From positions 1 through 38,439 of IMG/VR virus record IMGVR_UViG_3300042890_002106: a stretch of 38,439 nucleotides of DNA; one strand, 5' to 3'. Below, piece by piece: positions 24,198-30,918 of this stretch (the stretch's first letter is position 1; every line of letters begins with the position of its first letter). A model generated the notes under the pieces. The model worked only from the letters and a program-made list of their open reading frames with translations, was not told the origin of the DNA and searched no databases. A program made the position numbers and the translations under genes. This DNA comes from a virus.

Positions 24198-24996
24198 GGA
24201 TGGGCTCCTCGTAGGCATCGCCCTGGATCAACTCGCTCTTGCCGTTGGCGAGGTTGAGCAGCTCGTCGACGTTGGCCGCGGTAAAGAGCCCGTCAGCGTG
24301 TCGCTCGTTGACCGCTCGCACAATCTGGTCGAGCTGGGCCATCGACTTGGCCGCGTTGATGGCCAATCTGGCCTTGCCCATGCGGTCGTCTGTCGCCACA
24401 GCCTTGGCCTCTAGGCGGGGCTGCTCGGGCTTCTGCGGGGCCGCGGGAGCCACCGTGTCAGCCGGGTAGTCCTGAGCTTCCTCAGCGGTCACGAGGCCCT
24501 TCAGAACGTCTGGGAACGCGTCACGCAGGGCAAAGCCTCGAGCACGAAGCTGGAGCATCCGTTTCGGATACTGCGTCCAAGGGCCCGACTTGCCCCACAG
24601 CCCGGCCCGGACGGCGTCGGCAACGCTGAACTGCGTCACCGAGGGGGCCGGGTAACCGCGCCGCTTGGTCTCGCAGACGGCGACCATCTTGTCGCCGTCG
24701 CCAGCTACAGACTCTTTGACGTACTCGCAGACGGGCGAGCCCATCACGAGGGCCAGGGCGGCATCGCCCCAGATCGAGGGCCGGCCGTTGATCACGGCCA
24801 CGCTCTGGATCGACTGCATCGGCCCGAGGCCGATCTCAGCCCCGTGCTGGATAGCCAGGATGCAGCTCTCGGGCTTGTTCTGAAAATCCTTGGGTGCGAA
24901 CTGGCTGGAGGCCAGCATCTTCCCGAATCGCATCGCCTCATCGACCGTGTGGAGCGTCAGGCCCCGCGGCTCGGTCGTGGTCAGTCCTGTTGTCAT
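24184..24996 (-). CDS. recT: RecT-family single-strand annealing protein
   Basis: A 270-aa protein. The core LGPMQSIQSVAVINGRPSIWGDAALALVMG, YGKSGPW-like GLWGKSGPWTQYPKRMLQLRARGFALRDAFPDVL and GLVTAEEAQDYP are signature stretches of phage RecT/Bet-type annealing proteins. The C-terminal 90 residues (Pro/Gln rich, then helical) are variable as in other family members. It anneals complementary ssDNA in recombination and replication repair. No exonuclease partner is recognised in the window. Confidence 0.9.
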   Translation of the reverse strand: MTTGLTTTEPRGLTLHTVDEAMRFGKMLASSQFAPKDFQNKPESCILAIQHGAEIGLGPMQSIQSVAVINGRPSIWGDAALALVMGSPVCEYVKESVAGDGDKMVAVCETKRRGYPAPSVTQFSVADAVRAGLWGKSGPWTQYPKRMLQLRARGFALRDAFPDVLKGLVTAEEAQDYPADTVAPAAPQKPEQPRLEAKAVATDDRMGKARLAINAAKSMAQLDQIVRAVNERHADGLFTAANVDELLNLANGKSELIQGDAYEEPIHVQG

Positions 24997-25025
24997 CGTC
25001 TCCCCCTCTTTCCAGGTTCTGGAAT

Positions 25026-25058
25026 CAAGAAAACCCGCTCCGCGTCCTGCTCGGCGGG
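25026..25058 (-). terminator. possible attenuator hairpin before RecT
   Basis: On the minus strand a short CCCGC stem (paired with GCGGG across a 15-base loop) is followed by TTTTCTT. It lies in the 165-base gap between the 71-aa gene and RecT, so it could partly stop early transcription. The stem is short and the T run imperfect. The rest of that gap shows no convincing coding frame. Confidence 0.25.
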
Positions 25059-25161
25059 GTGGTTGTTGCGTCCTTGCTACTGGTGCTCCGCACCACTCCT
25101 TCCGGCCTGCGGCCTCCTGCCGCCAGCCGGTCCTCTCATCACGTGCAGAATGCGCCCGGCG

Positions 25162-25377
25162 TCAATCGAGCTCGAGGTCCGCAGCCGGGACGGTCACAAA
25201 CGACTCGGGGTCGATCTCCACGATCAGCCGGAACTGGTCGGAGTGGACGCAGGTGCCGCTCCACCTCTTGCCGGCACTGACGCCGCGGACAGCCTCGCCC
25301 CGCTCTGGCAGCGGCCGGCCGTAGATGTCGGCCATGCCGGCGACGGCGGCTTCGTACTCGTTCTTGTGTGCGTCCAT
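25162..25377 (-). CDS. first gene of the leftward operon, 71 aa, unknown
   Basis: A 71-aa protein with GGAGGAGGAAC upstream of ATG 25377. It reads MDAHKNEYEAAVAGMADIYGRPL and then ESFVTVPAADLELD, a soluble acidic protein without motifs. It is the first sizeable gene downstream of the predicted early promoter, about 200 bases away. The function is unknown. Confidence 0.6.
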   Translation of the reverse strand: MDAHKNEYEAAVAGMADIYGRPLPERGEAVRGVSAGKRWSGTCVHSDQFRLIVEIDPESFVTVPAADLELD

Positions 25378-25555
25378 CTCGTTCCTCCTCCGAACGGGTT
25401 GGTGAACAGGCGTTCAGTTCTGTTTAGGCAGGATATTCCGGTCGTGCGGCCATGCAAGCACCGCTGGCAAAACAAGGTGTCCCCTTCAATCGCAGCCTCA
25501 TTGGCAAGGCTGGCTTGAAACTTCCTGAGAGTCAGGGGATAGCCTCAAGCACCGT

Positions 25556-25607
25556 CTGGTTCCTATGTCGGAACCAGTGCGGCGAAGCATAGACAGCGTC
25601 GGAACCA
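25556..25607. promoter_or_regulatory. operator repeats over the early promoter
   Basis: A perfect 8-bp inverted repeat with a 6-base centre (CTGGTTCC, then GGAACCAG) covers 25556..25577. The 10-base GTCGGAACCA present in its right arm (25567..25576) recurs at 25598..25607, 31 bp away, about three helical turns. One copy lies in the promoter spacer and the dyad at the predicted start site, which fits a repressor or activator site. Confidence 0.6.
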
Positions 25608-25615
25608 ATCGTCAA
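25586..25615 (-). promoter_or_regulatory. predicted early leftward promoter
   Basis: On the minus strand TTGACG (25610..25615) is followed after 18 bases by TATGCT (25586..25591), a good sigma-70-type match. Transcription would start near 25579 and lead into the 25377 gene. It would then cover the whole leftward operon. The operator repeats overlap it. Confidence 0.55.
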
Positions 25616-25671
25616 GGGGTATTCAGCAAGACGCTGGAAAGAACGATTTCAGGCCTATAAATGGCTAGAAA

Positions 25672-25908
25672 TCAGTTGGCAGAGAACCGCTCGGAACGCT
25701 TTTGTTCTCGCCCTGTGGCGTTGCGTTCGGCGATGTCGAGCACTTCCGCCAGGTCCACGACGCTGGCTCGGTCGTGCACTTTCTTGGAGAACACGCGGCC
25801 GGTGCGGATCAGCTTGCGGATGTACGACATCGAGCACGGGTACTTCTCGGCTGCTTCACGCACCGATACGAGAACTCTGCCCTGTGTGTCTTCGATAGCC
25901 ACGACCAT
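25672..25908 (-). CDS. excisionase/MerR-type HTH protein
   Basis: A 78-aa protein with a helix-turn-helix typical of phage excisionases and small repressors: LVSVREAAEKYPCSMSYIRKLIRTGRVFSKKV, then DRASVVDLAEVLDIAE. The acidic VVDLAEVL helix matches the C-terminal half of the family. It may be the excisionase partner of the integrase or the lysogeny regulator that binds the dyads beside its own gene. No other repressor is seen in the switch region, so the latter is open. The chosen ATG 25908 is preceded by a G-rich run and, 12 bases up, GGAGG. Confidence 0.75.
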   Translation of the reverse strand: MVVAIEDTQGRVLVSVREAAEKYPCSMSYIRKLIRTGRVFSKKVHDRASVVDLAEVLDIAERNATGREQKRSERFSAN

Positions 25909-25927
25909 CCCCCCATGCTACCTCCGC

Positions 25928-25941
25928 TGCACAGATGTGCA
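25928..25941. promoter_or_regulatory. dyad operator candidate TGCACA-GA-TGTGCA
   Basis: A perfect 6-bp inverted repeat with a 2-base centre lies just upstream of the HTH gene ribosome site. A similar element (GTACA-AG-TGTAC) lies at 26019..26030, 91 bp away. Both sit in the divergent control region between the HTH gene and the integrase, so they may be sites for one regulator. Confidence 0.5.
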
Positions 25942-26018
25942 ACGGAGTGCCTCGGATGAGCCGGTCGCGGCCTGCGTACAGTACCTAGACCGGCCAATTT
26001 GGAGCGGAGGGCATGGGA

Positions 26019-26030
26019 GTACAAGTGTAC
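26019..26030. promoter_or_regulatory. dyad operator candidate GTACA-AG-TGTAC
   Basis: A 5-bp inverted repeat with a 2-base centre, 104 bases before the integrase start. Shared half-site features with the 25928 dyad (T-G-[CT]-A-C-A type) suggest a common binding protein. Confidence 0.45.
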
Positions 26031-26080
26031 ACCCCTGCTAGCTTCTTCTGTTGTCGGTCGCGCGGAGGAGCCGTTTACCC

Positions 26081-26137
26081 GTGGGCATCACGGGGCGGAA
26101 TCGCGCACAGATTGCTAAGCAGAGGGCATCTCAATGA
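26081..26137 (+). CDS. possible 18-codon leader peptide before integrase
   Basis: A frame from GTG 26081 to TGA 26135..26137 overlaps the integrase ATG at 26134 (ATGA). GGAGGAG lies 10 bases upstream of the GTG. The peptide MGITGRNRAQIAKQRASQ is basic and shows no motif. It may exist to couple integrase translation. The long spacing makes it a weak call. Confidence 0.35.
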   Translation: MGITGRNRAQIAKQRASQ

Positions 26138-27042
26138 CAGTCCGTGAACTGCTGGTGTCGCGGTACGCACCGCTTCATCAGCTCACACCACGCAGCGTGG
26201 TGATCTACAAGGGAACCATCGACCACTGGGCCAAGTTTCTTGGCAGGGAACCGTTGCTTTCCGATTTTGACGATCTCGAGGTATCGCGGTTCCTTGCGGA
26301 TCGCGCCACCCACCAGTGCGGCGGCAAGCCTATCTCCGCGAACACCGTGTCAAAAGACAAAGCCCAAATCTCCACGCTGTGGTCGTGGGCCGCGAAAAAG
26401 AGGCTGGTGGAACAGTTCCCCAGCCTCCCCCGGACCAAAATTGTCCACCGCACACCCAAGGCAGCGACGGTCGATGCGATGCAGCAACTGATGGCCGCGG
26501 CCGCGACCGGCAAGCGGAAGATGTACGGCGATCTGCCGGTGGCGTGGTTCTGGTCGACGCTGATCCGTGTGGCCTTTGAGACCGGTGAGCGGCGAGGGGC
26601 CCTCATGGCGCTCCGCTGGTCTGAGGTCGACCTCGAGGGGCTTCAGGTGACGTTCCTGGCAGAAACCCGCAAGGGGCGTAGCCGCGACATCGTGCGAGCC
26701 ATCAGCCAGGGCGTGGCCGACCAGCTGCGAGAGCACCGCGGTGCGCCCGGCGAGCTCGTCTGGCGATACCCCGGCAAGCAGCACTCGCTCTACGCGTCGT
26801 GGGATCTGCTCCGCAAGCGGGCCGGCGTCGAGGTGCGGGGCCTGCACTCGATCCGCAAGTCGTCGGCCTCTTACCTCGCCGCGGCCGGGGGAAACGCCTC
26901 GGAGCACCTCGGGCACTCCAACCCGCGGACCACGGCGGTGTACCTTGATCCATCCATCGTGCGGCCACGCGAAACGGCCGTGAGCCGGTTGCCAGAGCTT
27001 GTCAGCCAGGACGCTGAGTTTGTCCCAGAGGAGGCCCCATGA
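26134..27042 (+). CDS. int: tyrosine recombinase / phage integrase
   Basis: A 302-aa integrase. The N-terminal SAM-like core-binding part covers residues 1-100 (VVIYKGTIDHWAKFLG, ANTVSKDKAQISTLWSWAAKK). The catalytic set is visible: Arg153 in FETGERRGALMALRW, Lys180, His238 and Arg241 in LHSIRKSS, His261 in HLGHSNPRTT and nucleophile Tyr270 in AVYLDP. The lone plus-strand gene of normal size in the window, it would integrate the phage DNA at an attB site. The attP core could not be identified. AGAGGG precedes its ATG. Confidence 0.95.
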   Translation: MTVRELLVSRYAPLHQLTPRSVVIYKGTIDHWAKFLGREPLLSDFDDLEVSRFLADRATHQCGGKPISANTVSKDKAQISTLWSWAAKKRLVEQFPSLPRTKIVHRTPKAATVDAMQQLMAAAATGKRKMYGDLPVAWFWSTLIRVAFETGERRGALMALRWSEVDLEGLQVTFLAETRKGRSRDIVRAISQGVADQLREHRGAPGELVWRYPGKQHSLYASWDLLRKRAGVEVRGLHSIRKSSASYLAAAGGNASEHLGHSNPRTTAVYLDPSIVRPRETAVSRLPELVSQDAEFVPEEAP

Positions 27043-27116
27043 CCGTCCGCCAGACCCTTGCGTGGCTTCCAGTGACGATCCCCGTGGCACTGCTGCTGCG
27101 GTGGCTGGCTGGGTAA
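27039..27116 (+). CDS. 25-aa hydrophobic peptide coupled to integrase
   Basis: This frame starts at ATG 27039, overlapping the integrase stop (ATGA), with AGGAGG a few bases upstream. The peptide MTVRQTLAWLPVTIPVALLL continues to RWLAG and is one transmembrane-type helix. The strong ribosome site and coupled start support translation. It is too short for ordinary gene finders. A function as regulatory membrane peptide or toxin-like peptide is speculation. Confidence 0.5.
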   Translation: MTVRQTLAWLPVTIPVALLLRWLAG

Positions 27117-27122
27117 ACGCAA

Positions 27123-27154
27123 CCGCCCCCACCGGGAGGAGACGGTGGAGGCGG
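27123..27154. terminator. hairpin between convergent integrase and late operon
   Basis: CCGCCCCCACC (27123..27133) and GGTGGAGGCGG (27144..27154) pair over 11 positions with one mismatch around a 10-base loop. It lies between the ends of the rightward and leftward transcription units, where a bidirectional terminator is expected. There is no clear T run, so it is a candidate only. Confidence 0.4.
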
Positions 27155-27185
27155 CGCGGCCGGCGGAAAGGGAGAAAACGCCAGG

Positions 27186-27377
27186 CTATTTGTCGGGGAG
27201 CGGTCTGCGGTTTTCCATGTGCGACAGCTCGCAGAGCAACCTACGCCGCTCGGCAAGCAGGCGCATCACGTCGGCCGCGAGTGTGCCGCTGGTTCCGGTC
27301 CAGGCTCCCTGAAATCGACGTGCTCGATGCTCGATCCGCACAAGGTCGTTTTCGGTGAGGGGCTGGAGCTCTGGCAT
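27186..27377 (-). CDS. last gene of the late operon, 63 aa
   Basis: A 63-aa helical protein from ATG 27377 with GAGGAAATC upstream. It opens MPELQPLTENDLVRIEHRARRF and has AADVMRLLAERRRLLCEL, resembling the short phage proteins that begin with an L-T-x-x-D-L-x-x-I pattern. It overlaps the upstream DUF1599 frame by 112 bases in a different frame. The function is unknown. Confidence 0.6.
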   Translation of the reverse strand: MPELQPLTENDLVRIEHRARRFQGAWTGTSGTLAADVMRLLAERRRLLCELSHMENRRPLPDK

Positions 27378-27682
27378 GATTTCCTCGACTCGCGGTAGAG
27401 CACCAGGGCGATGACTGCGTAGGCGGCGATGTCCATCAGCGTGTCTTCGATGCCGTCGAACTCGACGCGGCCGCGGCGGAAGTAGCTCCGCAGGCGGTGC
27501 ATCTTGTCGCTGATCCGCAGGATGCAGCCGGCCCACGGGGAGACGTTGATCACGTCTGAGCTCAAGCGGATGTTGCTCAGGGCATCTTCATCGCAGCCGT
27601 AGTCGAGCGTCTTTCGCAGGTGCAGATGCTTGATCTCGTCGAGCACGGAGCAGAACTCAGCAGAGCCGGGGCGCAGGTTCAT
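27266..27682 (-). CDS. DUF1599 (Nmad1) nucleotide-modification-associated protein
   Basis: A 138-aa frame from ATG 27682, overlapping the phosphoesterase stop. Its first 100 residues match the DUF1599 pattern: LRKTLDYGCDEDAL, GCILRISDKMHRLRSYFRRG and DGIEDTLMDIAAYAVIALVLYRES. The domain is described as nucleotide modification associated domain 1, of uncertain activity, possibly handling modified nucleotides or MazG-like pyrophosphate hydrolysis. The last 37 residues are low in family likeness and lie over the next gene, so the frame may originally have ended near 27377, or a frameshift extended it. Confidence 0.8.
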   Translation of the reverse strand: MNLRPGSAEFCSVLDEIKHLHLRKTLDYGCDEDALSNIRLSSDVINVSPWAGCILRISDKMHRLRSYFRRGRVEFDGIEDTLMDIAAYAVIALVLYRESRKSCQSSSPSPKTTLCGSSIEHVDFREPGPEPAAHSRPT

Positions 27683-28746
27683 TTCTTCCTCAGATCGCGG
27701 TCGCAGAACAGGGGGAACGCCTTCGTGGCCTCGTGCCGCTCGTGGTCGATCACCACGCAGGCTTGGCAGGGCGGCTCGTAATTGGCCTTGATGCGGACAG
27801 CGTATGCGGAGTGTCCAATCACCGAGCCGTTGCTGACGTAGCGGCCGGATCGGCCCCAGCTGAACTGGTGCCAGTGACCGAGGCACGTGAGATCGGCACG
27901 GAGCGTCGCATCCCATGCGGCGATGCTCTTGTTGAGCGGCACGTGGATGCCGCCGATGCCGCCCTGAAACTTCACGGCGTGCCCGTGGTGGAAGCGGACG
28001 CGGAAGCCGTCGAGGTCGAGCACGTTGAGATAGCCGGTGCCGACGTGCCAGCGGACGTTGGCTTTCGTCTCGGCCGCGGCAAGCGTCAGGTAGAGATGCT
28101 GCTCAAACGAGTGCTCCATCTCGGTGCCGATGCGCAACTTGTCGGTGCTGCGGCCGTGGTTGCCAGAGTTTGTCGCCACGATCACCTCGTCGGCCTGGCC
28201 GGCGACGGCGTCGAGGAATCCGCGGATCCGCTCCCCGGCCCAGCGGGTGGCTGCAAGCGGGGCCAGCTGGGCGAGCTCGGCGGTGTCGTCGTGGATGTGG
28301 CCGCTGAGAAAGTCGCCACCGAGCCAGACCACCACGCGGCGGATGTCGGCCAATCTCCTCTCGTGCTCAAGCATGACGGCCAGCCGCTCGCCGAGCTCAG
28401 CGATCCGCTGGTCGGCCACGTCCAGGCTGTAGTCGTTGAGGCCGTTGACCGTCGCCGGGTCGACGCGTTCCTCGACGTGCCAGTCGGACAGCAGCACCAG
28501 CATGGTGGCCGCGTGCCGCTTGGCCTTGCCGGGCCTCTGGCGTGCCCTGTGCGGGGCGATGCCGCGGAGGCCTGCCATCGCGTCGGCCCGGGCCCGCTCG
28601 GCGTCTATGCGGCCAAGAGCGGCCTTGTACTTGCTGCGGAGCCCAGCGGCCTCGGCACGGAGCCGGGCAAGCTCTGCATCGCGGTCGAGGTTGTCTTGCT
28701 CGAGCGCACCCTCGCGGACGGCGTCGATCAGCTTTTTCTGAGCCAT
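27679..28746 (-). CDS. calcineurin-like metallophosphoesterase
   Basis: A 355-aa protein from ATG 28746 with AAGGAG upstream. A charged coiled-coil start (residues about 17-56) precedes the metallophosphoesterase core: LLSDWHVEE (Asp88, His90), WLGGDFLSGH (Asp145), TNSGNHGRS (Asn196, His197), HHGH near 253-256 and GHWHQF at 290-295. All five metal-binding motifs are in order. Substrates of this group include nucleic acids, nucleotides and phosphoproteins. It lies in the last part of the late operon together with DUF1599, so a nucleotide or DNA end role is a reasonable guess. Confidence 0.9.
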   Translation of the reverse strand: MAQKKLIDAVREGALEQDNLDRDAELARLRAEAAGLRSKYKAALGRIDAERARADAMAGLRGIAPHRARQRPGKAKRHAATMLVLLSDWHVEERVDPATVNGLNDYSLDVADQRIAELGERLAVMLEHERRLADIRRVVVWLGGDFLSGHIHDDTAELAQLAPLAATRWAGERIRGFLDAVAGQADEVIVATNSGNHGRSTDKLRIGTEMEHSFEQHLYLTLAAAETKANVRWHVGTGYLNVLDLDGFRVRFHHGHAVKFQGGIGGIHVPLNKSIAAWDATLRADLTCLGHWHQFSWGRSGRYVSNGSVIGHSAYAVRIKANYEPPCQACVVIDHERHEATKAFPLFCDRDLRKK

Positions 28747-29006
28747 GCGGAAACTCCTTGCAGGCCGACTTCGGACAGGCCGCGGAGCCGCAGCTGCTCG
28801 GAGATGGTCATGGCCAACGCCACGCGAGTGCCGGGGAGCTTGCCAGCCCGGTGCTCCCGCTTCAGCTCCTCGAGCTCGGCGAGCACGTCGGCCGGGAGCC
28901 GCTCGTGCCAGGGGAGCGTGCGCCGGGGCGGGGGCGGGATGGCCGCGCGGATCGCGTCGGAAAGCGAACTACTTGCCGGCCGGCTTGTCGGGGTGCTTTT
29001 TGCCAC
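28728..29006 (-). CDS. small HTH-like protein, 92 aa
   Basis: A frame from GTG 29006 (weak ribosome site) whose C-terminal half WHERLPADVLAELEELKREHRAGKLPGTRVALAMTISEQ, then LRLRGLSEVGLQGVSAWL, suggests a DNA-binding helix pair. A Pro-rich stretch PPPPRRTLP precedes it. It overlaps the phosphoesterase start by 19 bases and the end of the 56-aa gene. The function is unknown; the start is uncertain. Confidence 0.55.
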   Translation of the reverse strand: MAKSTPTSRPASSSLSDAIRAAIPPPPRRTLPWHERLPADVLAELEELKREHRAGKLPGTRVALAMTISEQLRLRGLSEVGLQGVSAWLRKS

Positions 29007-29139
29007 GCTTGGGTTCCTTGGTCTTGCGGCCGAACTCCATCGGCATGGCGTCTTCAGCTTCGTCGGCGCCCGTCACGTCGTCATCACTCAGGCCGTCCCA
29101 CGTCCGACGCTCTGGCTTCGGCCTCGGCTTCTTGGCCAT
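28969..29139 (-). CDS. small basic-acidic protein, 56 aa
   Basis: A 56-aa frame from ATG 29139 with GGGAGC upstream and its 5' end inside the zinc-binding gene. It reads MAKKPRPKPERRTWDGLSDD and ends with a Lys-rich GKKHPDKPAGK. The composition is disordered with charged ends. It is probably a short virion or regulatory peptide. No family is recognised. Confidence 0.5.
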   Translation of the reverse strand: MAKKPRPKPERRTWDGLSDDDVTGADEAEDAMPMEFGRKTKEPKRGKKHPDKPAGK

Positions 29140-29491
29140 TGGATTGCTCCCGCCTTGCGGCGTCGATGGCTCGGGCAACCAGGATTCTCGCGGCCGTGGC
29201 AAGGAACGGCAGGCCCTTTTTTTCCGCGGCACCGCGGAGGTGCTCAACGATCTCCTCAAGGTGGTCCCAGCAACTCTGGCCCCATGCGTCCATCTGCGCG
29301 GCGAATGAGTCGCACCCGCACGAGCCGTCGTCGCGGATGCCCCACCATGCCAGCGTCCGGCGGAGTTGGCAGCCGGGGCCGCAGGTCGTCGGGGCCGGCT
29401 TGCGGCATTGGCGGATCGCGTTGCGGTACTTCGACACAAAGCCGCAGCGGGGGCATGTGGCGTCAGCGGCGGAGAGGTCGCAGCGGGTCAT
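29084..29491 (-). CDS. Cys-rich zinc-binding protein, 135 aa
   Basis: Start ATG 29491 overlaps the upstream stop (ATGA). Residues about 11-40 contain CPRCG, a lone Cys, and CGPGC, consistent with a metal-binding domain. The middle part has CGCD and an aromatic W-x-x-S-C-W-D motif. The C-terminal half is helical (ATAARILVARAIDAARRE). This arrangement is seen in small tail-associated phage proteins that bind metal. The function is unknown. Confidence 0.6.
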   Translation of the reverse strand: MTRCDLSAADATCPRCGFVSKYRNAIRQCRKPAPTTCGPGCQLRRTLAWWGIRDDGSCGCDSFAAQMDAWGQSCWDHLEEIVEHLRGAAEKKGLPFLATAARILVARAIDAARREQSNGQEAEAEARASDVGRPE

Positions 29492-30567
29492 ACGGATATT
29501 TCCCAGTCGAACGAACCCGACACGATGTCCTCCGGCAGAGCCCCCCATAGACGAGTATGCACGTAAATCACACCCTCTCCCGAGTGAAGGACGCCTGTTC
29601 CACAGTACGATTTATTGACCGAAGAATTGCTGTATGCGACGAGGAGCAGAATCTTGCATTCGCCGTTAATAATCTGCCAGCTTCCGGCGGAAATGAAGTT
29701 CTTCGTCGCACGAGTGTCGTCGTAACCACCCCTGAAAGAGCTCAATCCCGCCAGTGGGTCGCAGTCCCACGGCCAGCCTCCCAAAAAAGCATCGCAGAAA
29801 CCTGGCGATCTCTCTAAAACGTAGGTGCCGTTGGGGCTGCCGCTTGCCGGCTCCGGTCCGGTGTAGTTACTGATCGTTAGGTACACAACATTTGGCGGCG
29901 GGCTTCCGCTACAAAACTCCGAGCAAGGCGTCCCGATCTCATAGCACTCCCGCACGATCCCATACAAAACGTGCTGCCGCTTCTGCGTGTTCCATTCAAT
30001 TCTTGCGCGAACGGAGAACGAAGCCGACTCGCATTGCGGCGCGACAGAGATCGAACCTTCGTAGAACCGCGGAATGTTTTCGCTCTGATCGCCGCCGCCG
30101 GAGACAAGCGGTATAGACGCCGTTTCTATTTCTACTTCTCCGTCTTCAGGCGTTATGACATTGTCCCCGATGAAGACGGCCCCGGTTTCCACCTCGATGT
30201 ACACCTTCTCGCTCGTCAGCGCCGTAGACGCCGGCGGGATCGTGGCAGCCCCGAGCGTGTAGCTGTTGCGCCAGAACGACACCGTGACTCGGCACGGATG
30301 CCGTGTCTGCGTCGAGTTCAGCGTGAACCCGCCGGTGATCTGCTGAAACCACGGGCCGAGACCGTCCATGCCGTTGTAAGGATCGGACGTGTCGGAATCG
30401 CCCGACGCCGAGAGGTATCCGTCGGATGGATCGCCAGCTTCGACGCCTTCAAAGAAACGAGTGTAAACGACCTCAAACGGTTCGCCGGAGTGAGGTTCCG
30501 TGCAAGTGCGTGTGCATTCTTCGCACGGCGGCGCACAACACGGCGAGCACCCAAAGCCGCCTTTCAT
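29488..30567 (-). CDS. tail-tip region protein with Cys-rich N terminus
   Basis: A 359-aa protein from ATG 30567, overlapping the upstream stop (ATGA) with GGGGAG upstream. Its first 25 residues hold eight cysteines (GFGCSPCCAPPCEECTRTC). The remainder is beta rich with aromatic and acidic residues (FFEGVEAGDPSDGYLSA, WEISV at the end). The cysteines could form a metal cluster or disulfide knot. The position among tail genes suggests a tail-tip or baseplate role. It resembles no family I recognise. Confidence 0.65.
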   Translation of the reverse strand: MKGGFGCSPCCAPPCEECTRTCTEPHSGEPFEVVYTRFFEGVEAGDPSDGYLSASGDSDTSDPYNGMDGLGPWFQQITGGFTLNSTQTRHPCRVTVSFWRNSYTLGAATIPPASTALTSEKVYIEVETGAVFIGDNVITPEDGEVEIETASIPLVSGGGDQSENIPRFYEGSISVAPQCESASFSVRARIEWNTQKRQHVLYGIVRECYEIGTPCSEFCSGSPPPNVVYLTISNYTGPEPASGSPNGTYVLERSPGFCDAFLGGWPWDCDPLAGLSSFRGGYDDTRATKNFISAGSWQIINGECKILLLVAYSNSSVNKSYCGTGVLHSGEGVIYVHTRLWGALPEDIVSGSFDWEISV

Positions 30568-30917
30568 GTCACGCACTCCCCTTGGATGGCAAACCACGCC
30601 GTGCCCTCACGGATGATGCAGCAGTCGTAGGTGCCGGTCGCGGTCGAGCCGGCCACGCTAAACACGTTCTGCACCGACACTGTGGCTGTGCCATTGCGAA
30701 GCGTGACCACCCGGGCAGTGTCTTTGGCCCACTGGCCAGTGAAGGTGCCCATGCGAATGAACGGCCCTTCGTCGAGGTGAGCGCCGTACCGAAGCGCCGC
30801 CCCATCCCGCGGGCCGGCCTCGACTTGCCGCACCACCTTGGCGATCCGCTCGGCAGAGCTACGCGTGAAAACGATGCGGTCGCCGCGGTCGGCTTTGCCG
30901 TTTGGCTTTTGTGCCAC
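30564..30917 (-). CDS. small tail-region protein, 117 aa
   Basis: The start is GTG 30917 with GGAGG just upstream; a longer upstream extension has shadow composition. It opens with a basic segment and RIVFTRSSAERIAKVVRQVEAGPR, a motif common in phage structural proteins. It then has beta strands (ARVVTLRNGTATVSVQNVFSV) ending CCIIREGTAWFAIQGEC. The function is unknown; it is probably structural. Confidence 0.6.
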   Translation of the reverse strand: MAQKPNGKADRGDRIVFTRSSAERIAKVVRQVEAGPRDGAALRYGAHLDEGPFIRMGTFTGQWAKDTARVVTLRNGTATVSVQNVFSVAGSTATGTYDCCIIREGTAWFAIQGECVT

Positions 30918-30918
30918 G

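Noticed and set aside
25080-25145. 20-codon minus-strand frame in the gap before RecT
   Set aside because: No ribosome site and Arg/Gly-rich random composition.
25224-25475. TTG-start frame in the leader of the early operon (two Cys-x-x-Cys-like positions)
   Set aside because: Weak start, and its second half is only a shadow of the 71-aa gene; the upstream part is suggestive but not enough.
25524-25536. CCTGA-GAG-TCAGG dyad in the early leader
   Set aside because: Only 5-bp arms, unlike the other operators, and no second copy was seen.
27733-29550. 605-codon open frame on the plus strand
   Set aside because: It lies opposite the phosphoesterase and other well supported minus-strand genes, has Val/His/Arg-heavy shadow composition and no motif; high GC leaves such frames open.
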